64,000 bases of DNA, from assembly GCA_029262895.1 (NCBI GenBank), contig JAJCYM010000062.1, positions 1 through 64,000 of the forward strand. Direction: 5' to 3'. This document shows, piece after piece, positions 18,261 to 27,163 of this stretch (position 1 is the first letter of the stretch; each line of letters starts with the position of its first letter). This DNA comes from Roseivirga sp. (lineage in GTDB: Bacteria > Bacteroidota > Bacteroidia > Cytophagales > Cyclobacteriaceae). A model generated the notes under the pieces. The model did not search any database. It was not told the origin of the DNA and saw only the letters and a program-made list of their open reading frames with translations. The translations under genes and the position numbers were made by a program.

Positions 18261-18284
18261 CATTTCATAATTGAATTGGTATTG
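18261..18284 (+). repeat. Dispersed 24-bp intergenic repeat, copy C
   Basis: CATTTCATAATT followed by GAATTGGTATTG. Matches copy A (4493-4516) and the reverse complement of copy B (15499-15522). It lies between tatA and the lytic transglycosylase gene, upstream of the tatA terminator hairpin. Confidence 0.5.
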
Positions 18285-18328
18285 CACATTAAACGTAACG
18301 CGTTTGAATGTGGTTTTGTATAAATAAA

Positions 18329-18359
18329 AATGCATTGAATCTAAAAAATTCAATGCATT
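18329..18359 (-). terminator. Intrinsic terminator of tatA
   Basis: A perfect 12-bp stem: AATGCATTGAAT (18329-18340), 7-base loop, ATTCAATGCATT (18348-18359). Read on the minus strand it is followed by TTTTTATTTA. It lies about 33 bases past the tatA stop. Confidence 0.8.
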
Positions 18360-18392
18360 CAAAAAAAGCATTTTTATAAGTGTTTTCGCAGA

Positions 18393-18593
18393 CTACGACT
18401 TCTTAACCTCGTCTCCAGCCTCGTCAACTTCTTTCTTAATTTCTTTGGTGGCATCTTTAAATTCGCGAATGCCTTTTCCAAAACCTCTTGCTAAATCAGG
18501 AATTTTCTTAGCCCCAAAAAGAAGCAAAATGATTAGAACTATAAAAATCATTTCCGGGCCACCTGGCATTCCTATTGCTAAAATCGTCTCCAT
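18393..18593 (-). CDS. tatA: Twin-arginine translocase subunit TatA/TatE
   Basis: 66 residues. N-terminal transmembrane helix ([19 protein letters not shown]), hinge [20 protein letters not shown] and an amphipathic, charged tail, exactly the TatA plan. TatA oligomers form the pore for folded, cofactor-bearing substrates; tatC is not in the window. A single-gene unit with its own strong terminator. The downstream neighbour is the lytic transglycosylase, the upstream neighbour the EnvC-like gene 121 bases away. Confidence 0.92.
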   Translation of the reverse strand: METILAIGMPGGPEMIFIVLIILLLFGAKKIPDLARGFGKGIREFKDATKEIKKEVDEAGDEVKKS

Positions 18594-18714
18594 AATTTCT
18601 TCTGTTTCTTGGAATCAACCCAAAGATAGACAATTTCTGTCAATGTCGGTCAAATGAATTCATTAATGATTCCGTATGAGTTTAGACGAAAAGTTAAAGA
18701 TTTTGTTTAATCAA

Positions 18715-19899
18715 TCACTTATTCTGAAGCCAGGTTTCCGGATTAACGCTTCCTTTTGGATCGTGAATCCTGAATTTGACCGCTGAGATATTTTCACTAT
18801 CTGTGAGTACTTGACCAAGCTCTTGCAAAGACTGGACTTCATCATTGGCCTTGACATAAACCGTTTTTAGCTTAGAGTATGCTGTCCAGTAATCCCCATG
18901 CTGTATGATAACGGTGTTGCCTAATCCAGCAATGGACATTATGCTTATCACCTTTCCAGGGAACACGGCCCGGACCGCTGCATTTTCTGAGGTTTGAATA
19001 TCGATACCCTCATTTTTGATGGTGACTCTCTTCAAGGTTGGGTGTCGATGCGTACCAAATTTGGAGGACACGAAACCTTCAGAAACCGGCCAGGGCAAGC
19101 TTCCTTTCTCCTGGGCAAAGGCTTCGCTAAGTGCAGACATATCTACAGAAGAAAGAGCGGCAGCCCTTCTTTCCGCTTCTATAATGGCGTCAATTCTGGA
19201 TGTAAGTTCTCTTTCAGCTTCTCTTTGTTTATCCAGTTGTTTTTTAATGCGGGACTCTTCTTGCGTTAACCTCCTTACCAGGCTTCTTTGCTCTCCCTTC
19301 AAGTTTTCAAGCTTTTTATTCTCCGTCAGCTCATCATCAAGCAAGGCCTGTTTTGATGACTTTTGGTTTTCTATTTCATCATTCTGAACCTGTAGATTGA
19401 CCTGAACTATCTTAATCTGCTCAGCTTGTTTTTTTCTGGCTTCCGAATATTGCTTCAAATATTTGGTGCGCATAAACAACTGATTGAATGTACTGGAGGC
19501 AAACAGAAAGGTGAGTTCACTAAATCCTTTACCCGATTTTTGAGATGCGTAGATCATGGCAGCATACTCATCCTTAAGGAGCTGTAAATCTCTCTCCATG
19601 GAATTGATAATGTCCTGATTTTCTTCAATGTCATCATCAAGCAATGACACCTCACTTTTAATTGCATTGATAAGAGAGCTACGTGTTCTGATTTGGTTGT
19701 TCAAGGCACTCAACCTGCCCAGGCTTGTGGTTTTTTGACTGGAGGTTTGTGAAAGGATGCGTTGGGTTTCTTGTATTTTTTTCTGAAGCTCTCTTTTCTG
19801 GGATTCTAAAGATGCTTTTTCGTTTTGAGCGGAGACAGTAAGGCCTATAAGAAGAATTAGGAGAGTAGAAAAAAGTGTTCTTCTAATTATTGCGCTCAT
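18715..19899 (-). CDS. EnvC-like murein hydrolase activator with degenerate LytM domain
   Basis: About 394 residues from ATG 19899, chosen because MSAIIRRTLFSTLLILLIG is a good signal peptide; an upstream ATG (19971) would prepend 24 residues inside the neighbouring gene. Residues of about 25-260 are long coiled coils. The C-terminal LytM/peptidase M23 domain begins near SEGFVSSKFGTHRHP. Its metal ligands look lost: the expected HxGxD is NEGID and the expected HxH is KFRIH. This is the pattern of EnvC/NlpD-type activators, which stimulate amidases at the septum rather than cutting peptidoglycan. The start overlaps the 3' end of the DUF4292 gene by 17 bases. Confidence 0.85.
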   Translation of the reverse strand: MSAIIRRTLFSTLLILLIGLTVSAQNEKASLESQKRELQKKIQETQRILSQTSSQKTTSLGRLSALNNQIRTRSSLINAIKSEVSLLDDDIEENQDIINSMERDLQLLKDEYAAMIYASQKSGKGFSELTFLFASSTFNQLFMRTKYLKQYSEARKKQAEQIKIVQVNLQVQNDEIENQKSSKQALLDDELTENKKLENLKGEQRSLVRRLTQEESRIKKQLDKQREAERELTSRIDAIIEAERRAAALSSVDMSALSEAFAQEKGSLPWPVSEGFVSSKFGTHRHPTLKRVTIKNEGIDIQTSENAAVRAVFPGKVISIMSIAGLGNTVIIQHGDYWTAYSKLKTVYVKANDEVQSLQELGQVLTDSENISAVKFRIHDPKGSVNPETWLQNK

Positions 19900-20689
19900 A
19901 TCGCTTAGGGATATTAAACGGAAATTTAAGAGGTTTTTTCTCAATTTGTGTCTTATTGTGCTCAAAATCAATGGTTGTTGATCTGTTTTGGGCTTCTTTA
20001 ATGTAATTCAAAACTAATAACGCTTTATGGGCAAAAGCGTATTCATCCACCAGCTTAAAATCCGAATATTTCAATTCCAGCGCGTTAGTAGTTGTTACAG
20101 AAACAGCCCTTAGTTCTTCCAGTTTGCGTGTTTTCAGACCGATGGTGTTCATAATTCTCAGATCATCGCGGTTCTGAGTGACTAAAAAGTGATTGGCCTG
20201 CTTGTCAACCATATCCTGGGATGATCTAGCCATGGGCAATTCACCCATAATAACAGACTGCAACAATTGATAGTCCAGATCAAAATTGAATGTTTTACTA
20301 AGTGTTTCAAAGCTGAACCTTATCACTTGCTTGTTCACCCTGTCTATCAGAATCAATGAATCTTGGGTAATTCTGGCTCTGGCAGCCTCTATTCCAATAC
20401 CGGGGGTGAGCGACATCCAGATAATACTGTCTTTTTTGATCCGAATGTTCGCAGTTGCTTTTACTTTGTTATCCCCGTCCTTGAACTTGAATTTGGTTTT
20501 GGAAGAGAAGTACTCAAACTCAAAGGAATTCACTTTGAGCTCATCTTTATTGCTGAAGGAGAAGCCGAGAAACTTTTTGTTACAGCCCTGTATCAAAAAG
20601 AAAGAGCAAAGCAGTAGCAGCAGCCCTACTTTATTAATTGTATTGTTTGGTCTCAATTTTTTGATCAATCTTATCTGACGTTCCGCCAA
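19883..20689 (-). CDS. DUF4292 lipoprotein
   Basis: Up to 268 residues. A lipobox LLLCSFFLIQGC marks the acylated Cys. The first ATG (20689) overlaps the upstream TPR gene by 56 bases and gives an over-long signal; TTG 20656 (giving MRPNNTINK before the hydrophobic core) is a plausible shorter start. The mature part (IRIKKDSIIWMSLTPGIGIEAARARIT, read in two parts as IRIKKDSIIWMSLTP and GIGIEAARARIT) resembles LolB-like DUF4292 proteins of Bacteroidota, probably involved in outer-membrane lipid or lipoprotein handling (inference). It lies in a tight TPR - DUF4292 - EnvC operon with overlapping genes. Confidence 0.78.
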   Translation of the reverse strand: MAERQIRLIKKLRPNNTINKVGLLLLLCSFFLIQGCNKKFLGFSFSNKDELKVNSFEFEYFSSKTKFKFKDGDNKVKATANIRIKKDSIIWMSLTPGIGIEAARARITQDSLILIDRVNKQVIRFSFETLSKTFNFDLDYQLLQSVIMGELPMARSSQDMVDKQANHFLVTQNRDDLRIMNTIGLKTRKLEELRAVSVTTTNALELKYSDFKLVDEYAFAHKALLVLNYIKEAQNRSTTIDFEHNKTQIEKKPLKFPFNIPKRYERNN

Positions 20690-22397
20690 CCGATTTTGCT
20701 TTTTGCCACTGTGTTAGGGCTTCATCAACCATATTGAGCTTAAATAATATGTCTCCATACAATTCAAGCAATGGTCCACCAGCTCCCGTGCCATTCTCCT
20801 CTAATACACTCTCGAGCATCTGTTTTGCCTCTGCAAACTGTTCGGCCTCAAAAAGCACAAATCCCCTGGTAAATGCGTAATCGAGAGAAGATCGATCGAA
20901 ACCGATCAAATGTTTCGAAAGGTCAAGGGCTTTTGCCAAATCAATTTTCCGCAAAGCTAATTGGAAACTGTAGGTATTTAAAACTTCGGGATGAGTATTT
21001 TGTTCAGAAAGCGCCTGCTCGAATTTTTTAATCGCCTCGTCAATATCTTCCTGGCTTAATAAGACCTCAGCCTCCTTGCTTAGAATTCTACTTTTTAAGA
21101 GTGAATTGCTGAGCGATAACTTGGCTCCCTGCTTGAGTGCGTCAATAGCATCATCGTGGTTGGCCGTTTCAAGATTGGCTGCTCCGTTATGAAAATAGAA
21201 TAAACCCTGGTTAGGGTATAAGTCTAGTGCTTCGTTGCTATGTTCCAATAGCTGGTTCCAGTTTTTTGAATCATATTCAGCCGTCAGTATTCTGGTCCAG
21301 ACTTGAAAATCGGAGGGGTTCAAATCCTTGACTTGAATAAATCTCTCAATGGCTTTTTTCTGATAATCTTCTCTGGATTCGCCACTTACTTCTGAAAGCT
21401 CTAAATAGACCCGACCGCTCATTTCCAGTACCTGAGGGTTATTTGGGTATTGCTCTTCCAATGTGTTTTGAAGAGAAATAAACAAGGCTTGATTCTGTTC
21501 GAGATCCGGTTGTTCAAGCAAATCATTAATCATTACTAATTTGTTTTCGACATCAACCAGCGGACTTGAAAATGCATTGAGCATAAGTTCTTTCGCCTTT
21601 TCTCCTTGATTAATGTCAAGATACAGTTGAATCAAAAATAAATCTTGCTTGCCAGTGCGCTCTCTTGTTTCCAGAAAATCGATGGCCTCCTGAACTGATC
21701 GATAACTTGAAACCAAATTGGCATATTCTAATACAAACTCTTCATCATCCGTTCCGGAATCAATTAAGTCTTTGACCAGATCAATGGCTTCTTTGTTCAT
21801 GTCTGCTGATAAAAACAGACTTACCTTTTGCAAGGCAAAGCGCCCGTTGGAGCCAAACCTTTGTTCCAATGTCTCAATTGTGGCTATTGCTTTTTTATGC
21901 TGACCGAGAGTTACATATACATCTGACAGATCCAGCAGGTAATCATGGTAGTCGTCTGTGTTCTCAATCATTTGCTCATAGGCCAGAGCAGCTGACGCAA
22001 AGTCATTTTTTTGTTTATACAGCTGAGCCGCCAACAGGTAGTAATATTTATTATCCTTAACCAAATTCAATGCTGCGGTGATAGCATCTAAACCCTTATC
22101 GGTTTCTGAAGTAGTGAAATGAATTTCAGCCAGCTTGAAGTGTGCCGCATGATTTTTTGGATCAACATCTAAGGATTGTTCCAGAAATGCCTGTGCCTTT
22201 TTATAGTCTTCAAGTAAAAAATACTTTTGAGCATCGATGAGCAGATACTCGGCATTTGCCCTTTCGTGTTTGGTAACCTCCTTATCCTGTTCCTTCTTTT
22301 TGTCTTTTTTCTTTTTCTGCGCGAATGCATCCACTGAAATACCGCACAGCAGGCAGCCTAGTATTAGAAGTGTAGCTATGTTGGACTTAAATCGCAT
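20634..22397 (-). CDS. Exported tetratricopeptide-repeat protein
   Basis: 587 residues. Signal peptide MRFKSNIATLLILGCLLCG with cleavage near AFAQ, then a Lys/Asp-rich stretch, then TPR units through most of the chain (AEYLLIDAQKYFLLEDYKKA, NHAAHFKLAEIHFTTSETDK, AFTRGFVLFEAEQFAEAKQM). TPRs mediate protein-protein contacts; this is a periplasmic or membrane-associated scaffold. It leads an operon with the DUF4292 lipoprotein and the EnvC-like factor, a conserved-looking Bacteroidota arrangement that hints at outer-membrane or cell-division assembly. No enzyme domain is visible. Confidence 0.82.
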   Translation of the reverse strand: MRFKSNIATLLILGCLLCGISVDAFAQKKKKDKKKEQDKEVTKHERANAEYLLIDAQKYFLLEDYKKAQAFLEQSLDVDPKNHAAHFKLAEIHFTTSETDKGLDAITAALNLVKDNKYYYLLAAQLYKQKNDFASAALAYEQMIENTDDYHDYLLDLSDVYVTLGQHKKAIATIETLEQRFGSNGRFALQKVSLFLSADMNKEAIDLVKDLIDSGTDDEEFVLEYANLVSSYRSVQEAIDFLETRERTGKQDLFLIQLYLDINQGEKAKELMLNAFSSPLVDVENKLVMINDLLEQPDLEQNQALFISLQNTLEEQYPNNPQVLEMSGRVYLELSEVSGESREDYQKKAIERFIQVKDLNPSDFQVWTRILTAEYDSKNWNQLLEHSNEALDLYPNQGLFYFHNGAANLETANHDDAIDALKQGAKLSLSNSLLKSRILSKEAEVLLSQEDIDEAIKKFEQALSEQNTHPEVLNTYSFQLALRKIDLAKALDLSKHLIGFDRSSLDYAFTRGFVLFEAEQFAEAKQMLESVLEENGTGAGGPLLELYGDILFKLNMVDEALTQWQKAKSVGGTSDKIDQKIETKQYN

Positions 22398-22472
22398 ATG
22401 GTGACCTGAAGATTGTCAACGCATTTTAGGATTGACAAGTTTATTCAATGTGATGAGTTTACGAATTTTTAT

Positions 22473-23972
22473 TCAATCGGTAGCTTTGGCGGGCTTATAT
22501 TTAACTTTTCTTCCCTCAAAAAGATACATTAACACCACAAAAACGAGGGTTATCAACAAATTGATACCATAATTCAGCCAATTATTTGAAATTTCAATCA
22601 GGCTTCCACCATAGATAAAAGCCAATGCCAGTACCAGGTAACCAAACAAGGGTTTGAATTTATAGGGTACTTTGAAGTATTTCAGTCCCTTGTTATAACA
22701 AAGCAGGGTCATTACCACATAGCAAGCCAACGAGGTAAATGCGGATCCCCAGTAACCAATAAGCGGTATAAGCGCAAAATTTCCGACCGTGGTAACTATG
22801 GCTCCTATACTGGCGAAATAGGTGCCAAAGATGGTCTTGTCCTTAATTTTGAACCAGACACTTATATTGATATAAACCCCATAAAAGAGCTTGGCCAACA
22901 GTAATATGGGAAGCACGTGTAAGGCCTCCTTATAGCCTGGGCGTCTTAGAAAAATTTCAGATATCAGGTCGATATTGATGGCAACTCCAACCATAACAAC
23001 CAGACTGAAAATGACAAAGTAGTGTAGAATTCTTGCAAAAAGGGCGGGTGCTTCCTTGTTCTCAGCATGGCTGAAAAAGAAGGGCTCGCCTGCGTATCGG
23101 AAAGCCTGGACACCAAGCATCATGATTACACTGAGCTTTACGGCCCCTTCAAAGGTTCCCAGGGCACTCATACCTGAAACGGCATCATCCACGGATAGAT
23201 AAGGCATAATCAGGGCATAGCCACGATCATTGTATGTGCCGGCCAGTCCCATAAGTGAAATGGGTACGGCATAGGCAAGGATAGGCTTGAGTGCTTTGAA
23301 ATCAAAACGCAATCTGATCGATAGGAATTCTTTCCACAGCAGGGGTAGGTAAAGTGCGTTAGCCATGAGATTGGCAATAAAAATGTAACCGATACCAATG
23401 CTTGGGTCATACACCCGATTCACCAATCCCTGGGCACCAGATAGAAACCGACCCTCCATAATTGCTGGGAAAACCCATAAGAACAGGAGATTGAGAACTA
23501 CGGTCATTACAATTACCGCAGACCTTATGAGCACAAACTTAACCGGACGTTCATCCAATCGCAGTTTGGCAAAGGGAATAGCAACTATTGCGTCAATGAA
23601 AAGGATAATTGCCAAATAAGCAATGTACTCAGGTTTGACACCATGCTCGAGTACTCCACTAATGGAACCTGCCATCAGAAAGATGGCCGTGGAGAAAACG
23701 AGGCTTGTCAGTAGTATGGCAGTACTCGTCTGGTGATAGGCATCTGTGGACTTATCTCGGGTACTGAATCGAAAATAGCCGGTTTCTAATCCGTAGGTAT
23801 AGACTATATTCAGTAAGGCAGTAAAGGTGTAGAGATAGGTGACAGAGCCATATTCGTGCTCCGGTAGCTGTGATGTCCAGAGTGGCAACAATAGGAAATT
23901 CAGTAGTCTTCCCAGGATGCTACTTATGCCATAATAAGCAGTGTGCCCTGCCAGTTTCTTTATTTCACTCAT
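22473..23972 (-). CDS. Polysaccharide flippase (Wzx/MATE-like)
   Basis: 499 residues with about 14 hydrophobic helices. The start MSEIKKLAGHTAYYGISSILGR and the periodic membrane segments are typical of Wzx-type oligosaccharide flippases, which move undecaprenyl-linked sugar units across the inner membrane. A Lys/Arg-rich short tail ends the protein. No glycosyltransferases lie next to it, so the glycan is unknown. The start is 167 bases downstream of the crotonase gene on the same strand; a Met-initiated frame that spans this gap appears to be non-coding. Confidence 0.85.
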   Translation of the reverse strand: MSEIKKLAGHTAYYGISSILGRLLNFLLLPLWTSQLPEHEYGSVTYLYTFTALLNIVYTYGLETGYFRFSTRDKSTDAYHQTSTAILLTSLVFSTAIFLMAGSISGVLEHGVKPEYIAYLAIILFIDAIVAIPFAKLRLDERPVKFVLIRSAVIVMTVVLNLLFLWVFPAIMEGRFLSGAQGLVNRVYDPSIGIGYIFIANLMANALYLPLLWKEFLSIRLRFDFKALKPILAYAVPISLMGLAGTYNDRGYALIMPYLSVDDAVSGMSALGTFEGAVKLSVIMMLGVQAFRYAGEPFFFSHAENKEAPALFARILHYFVIFSLVVMVGVAINIDLISEIFLRRPGYKEALHVLPILLLAKLFYGVYINISVWFKIKDKTIFGTYFASIGAIVTTVGNFALIPLIGYWGSAFTSLACYVVMTLLCYNKGLKYFKVPYKFKPLFGYLVLALAFIYGGSLIEISNNWLNYGINLLITLVFVVLMYLFEGRKVKYKPAKATD

Positions 23973-24139
23973 GGATTAAGAGCTGGGGCTGATCAAGGTG
24001 AGTTCTCGAAAACAGGGGTGAGAGGTATGATTTCTTATTAGCCAATTTGCCTTTCCTATTGAGTGTTGTTTCTAGCATTTCAGTTGATCGAAGGTAATCA
24101 ATCGTACATCTTAAACCGTACTTCAAAAAAGTCATTCGA

Positions 24140-24919
24140 TCACTCTCCCCTGAATTCTGGTTTTCTTTTTTCGAGGAAAGCGGCTGTACCTTCTTTGAAA
24201 TCACTGGTTTTACAGCAATTGGCAAAGCTATTGGCTTCTGTTTGGTATCCGTCTTCATCCTCCTTATAAACGGCATTTATACAATCTATTACCATTCCAA
24301 TCGCTAAAGGTGCTTTTGAAGCAATTTTTGATAGAATTTTCTCGCATTTCGCCACTGCTTCTTCTTCGGATTCAAATACATAGTTAACCAGCCCCAGGCG
24401 TTGAGCCTCTTGCGCGTCTATCATATCGCCAGTCATAGACAGTTCGAATGATTTGCTTTTTCCGATGAGTTGAGTGAGTCTTTGGGTTCCTCCGTAGCCG
24501 GGAATGATGCCCAGGTTTACTTCTGGCTGACCAAATTTGGCATTACTTAGCGCAATGCGCATGTGGCAAGCCATGGCCAGTTCGCAACCACCACCCAGCG
24601 CGAAGCCATTTATCAAGGCAATGACCGGTTTGTGGCAATTCTCAATCATTCCGAAAATTTCATGACCATTTTCCGCAAATTTCCGGCCGTTCAATTCTGT
24701 GAGTTCTGCAATTTCTGAGATATCCGCTCCAGCAACAAATGCTTTTTCGCCTGCACCAGTCACAATAACACCATGAATTTCAGGGTCGTCATAAACAAGA
24801 TGGAAGGCGCTCTTGATTTCTTCTACCGTTTGAATGTTTAACGCATTTAGCTTATCCGGTCGATTGATGGTCAAGTATGCAATGCCATCCTTATTTTCAA
24901 ATTTCAGGTTTTTAAACAC
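24140..24919 (-). CDS. Enoyl-CoA hydratase/isomerase (crotonase)
   Basis: 259 residues from GTG 24919, which matches the usual family length and yields FKNLKFENKDGIAYLTINRP; an upstream ATG at 25006 would add 29 atypical residues. The oxyanion-hole segment AGADISEIAEL, the first acid in GFALGGGCELAMACH and the second in FGQPEVNLGIIPGYGGTQRL are all present, so both catalytic glutamates of a hydratase appear intact. It ends EKRKPEFRGE, typical of this subgroup. Likely role: hydration of 2-enoyl-CoA in fatty acid or butanoate metabolism. It is divergent from icd. Confidence 0.88.
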   Translation of the reverse strand: MFKNLKFENKDGIAYLTINRPDKLNALNIQTVEEIKSAFHLVYDDPEIHGVIVTGAGEKAFVAGADISEIAELTELNGRKFAENGHEIFGMIENCHKPVIALINGFALGGGCELAMACHMRIALSNAKFGQPEVNLGIIPGYGGTQRLTQLIGKSKSFELSMTGDMIDAQEAQRLGLVNYVFESEEEAVAKCEKILSKIASKAPLAIGMVIDCINAVYKEDEDGYQTEANSFANCCKTSDFKEGTAAFLEKRKPEFRGE

Positions 24920-25128
24920 AGTTTTGAGATTGAGTGAGGCCTCAAATATACGGGGTGCATCGTGAAACTGAAAATAATACCATACCCAAAGGCTTTGGCT
25001 GATCAATGGTCAAGCCGAAGACTGAGATACCCCTATCATGTTCATAAAACTGTCTTATTAATTACTAATTAAAGCGTTGCTTTAATACCTTTGCCGCCAA
25101 TCGAATGTAGAGGGAAAAACTGCCAAAT

Positions 25129-26577
25129 ATGACTTCAATTAATAAGGTTACAGTAGCGTATGGAGATGGGATTGGTCCTGAAATAATGGATGCCACATTA
25201 AGGATTTTGGATGCCGCAGGAGCGGCACTGGAATATGACGTTATTGAGATTGGCGAGAAGGTTTATAAGGCTGGCCATGAGTCAGGCATAAGTGCTGAAA
25301 GCTGGGAGAAAATCCGAACGAACAAAATATTTTTAAAGGCTCCAATTACAACCCCGCAGGGTGGAGGCTTTAAAAGCCTCAATGTGACTATTAGAAAGTC
25401 GTTAGGGCTGTTTGCCAATGTAAGACCTACACGGGCCTATCCTCCTTACGTAGCTTCGCATTTCCCTCATATGGATCTTGTGGTTGTGAGAGAGAATGAG
25501 GAGGATTTGTACGCGGGCATCGAGCACCAGCAGACCAATGAGGTGGTTCAAACGCTCAAATTGATTTCAAGACCTGGCAGCGAGAAGATTATTCGATATG
25601 CCTTTGAATATGCCAAGGCCTATGGTAGACGTAAGGTGACTTGCATGACCAAGGACAATATCATGAAGCACTCTGATGGGCTTTTCCACAAGGTTTTTAA
25701 TGAGGTGGCCACCGAATATCCTGATATTGAAGCGGATCATTGGATTATTGATATTGGTTCGGCAGTGGTTGCGCAGAGGCCGGAGTCATTAGATGTAGTG
25801 GTTACCCTGAATCTATATGGTGACATTATCTCTGATATTGCTGCGGAAGTTGCGGGTAGTGTAGGACTCGGTGGTTCTTCCAACGTGGGCATGAACCATG
25901 CTATGTTCGAAGCAATTCACGGTTCAGCTCCCTCAATTGCAGGACAAAATATTGCTAACCCTTCGGGCCTTCTAAATGGAGCTGTGATGATGCTCGTGGA
26001 AATTGGCAAAACGGATATTGCTGAGAAAATTCAAAATGCCTGGCTCAAGACCCTGGAAGATGGCATTCACACCCGAGACATCTATAGGACCCAGAGAAGC
26101 AATGAATTGGTAGGTACTAAGGAATTTGCCGATGCTGTGATTGCGAGACTAGGCGAGAGGCCGGCTAAACTTCGAGCGGTCAAATACAATGAGGATGTGC
26201 ATATTACTGTGAAACTCTCAGAACAGCCAAGAAAGCGTAAGGAGCTTGTAGGTGTAGATGTCTTCATCGATTGGGAAGGGGAGGATCGAAATCCGGAAAC
26301 TTTGGGCAAAACCTTGGAGACTATTAGTAATGATAAACTTTACTTGAAGGTTATCTCAAATAGAGGGGTCCTGGTTTATCCGAATGGGCTGCCCGAAACG
26401 TTTAATTCAGACCATTGGCGCTGTAGGTTCAGTGCCAGAGAAGGAATTACTTTAGACAACAAAGATATTTTAATCCTCCTTGGTACCATTCAAGAAATGG
26501 GCTTCGACTTTATTAAAACCGAGCATCTTTATGATTTTGATGGTGAGCGGGGCTATTCGCTTAGTCAGGGGGAGTAA
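25129..26577 (+). CDS. icd: NADP-dependent isocitrate dehydrogenase (Thermus type)
   Basis: 482 residues. N-terminal VTVAYGDGIGPEIMDATLRI, the substrate serine/arginine region NVTIRKSLGLFANVRPTRAY, the metal-binding YGDIISDIAAEVAGSVGLGG and the coenzyme loop HGSAPSIAGQNIANPSG are all visible. A further domain of about 140 residues follows the decarboxylating dehydrogenase fold, as in Thermus thermophilus IDH. It oxidises isocitrate to 2-oxoglutarate in the citrate cycle. A possible -7 element TACCTTTG is at 25086-25093. The stop is one base away from that of the convergent lipoprotein gene. Confidence 0.92.
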   Translation: MTSINKVTVAYGDGIGPEIMDATLRILDAAGAALEYDVIEIGEKVYKAGHESGISAESWEKIRTNKIFLKAPITTPQGGGFKSLNVTIRKSLGLFANVRPTRAYPPYVASHFPHMDLVVVRENEEDLYAGIEHQQTNEVVQTLKLISRPGSEKIIRYAFEYAKAYGRRKVTCMTKDNIMKHSDGLFHKVFNEVATEYPDIEADHWIIDIGSAVVAQRPESLDVVVTLNLYGDIISDIAAEVAGSVGLGGSSNVGMNHAMFEAIHGSAPSIAGQNIANPSGLLNGAVMMLVEIGKTDIAEKIQNAWLKTLEDGIHTRDIYRTQRSNELVGTKEFADAVIARLGERPAKLRAVKYNEDVHITVKLSEQPRKRKELVGVDVFIDWEGEDRNPETLGKTLETISNDKLYLKVISNRGVLVYPNGLPETFNSDHWRCRFSAREGITLDNKDILILLGTIQEMGFDFIKTEHLYDFDGERGYSLSQGE

Positions 26578-26578
26578 A

Positions 26579-27067
26579 TTAAAAATCAGCCAGATTATAG
26601 GTGCCTTGATCTGACAGATCAAATGTATGTGCTCCATCTGAGGCGGTCATTTCAAAACTGACGGACCATTTTGTAGGGCTGATTTTAGTCCCGGTTACAG
26701 ATACACTTTGTATGGTGAAGCCAAATTCAAAAAAGCAAAAACAGATTCTGCGATAAGCCATTGGGAAAACGGATCCACCTGCAACGTCAGTAGTGGTGAT
26801 TTCAAATGAGGATTGATCTGCATCAATGGCAAAAATAAATACCTCGGTTAACTCATCGTCCGCAATGTTTTCTTCATGAGGGTGATTGAATGTATACCTG
26901 AAAACTATCTGAGAGCCATCCGTAAGCGTGTATGGGTTATTTGGTTCTCCTACATTAATCGTGACGTTTTTCTCCGTGTCAAACTCTCTTAAATGTCCGC
27001 CATCAACTTCATCTTTGCAACTGCTTGTAAGCACACACAATATTAAAGCACCAATCAACTTCTTCAT
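26579..27067 (-). CDS. Putative lipoprotein, unknown function
   Basis: 162 residues. MKKLIGALILCVLTSSCKDE is a clear lipoprotein signal with Cys17. The rest is beta-rich with no recognised domain; FRYTFNHPHEENIADDELTE and a Cys/Phe patch (RRICFCFFEFGF) are the notable parts. The two adjacent cysteines could be oxidised after export. Convergent with icd, stop codons one base apart. Confidence 0.7.
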   Translation of the reverse strand: MKKLIGALILCVLTSSCKDEVDGGHLREFDTEKNVTINVGEPNNPYTLTDGSQIVFRYTFNHPHEENIADDELTEVFIFAIDADQSSFEITTTDVAGGSVFPMAYRRICFCFFEFGFTIQSVSVTGTKISPTKWSVSFEMTASDGAHTFDLSDQGTYNLADF

Positions 27068-27163
27068 ATTTCTCCTTTTATTTCTTAGACACTGAAACTC
27101 AAAATAAGGTTGTTTTTGAATGAGTGAATTGTAGCCAAAATGCTGGCTGTTCCAATTGTAACG

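Noticed and set aside
23965-24276. 103-codon minus-strand frame between the flippase and crotonase genes
   Set aside because: It overlaps the crotonase gene in another frame for most of its length and has no start signal or recognisable domain.
24919-25006. Upstream ATG extension of the crotonase by 29 residues
   Set aside because: The extension (YYFQFHDAPRIF and similar) has no counterpart in the family; a GTG at 24919 gives the usual length and N-terminus.
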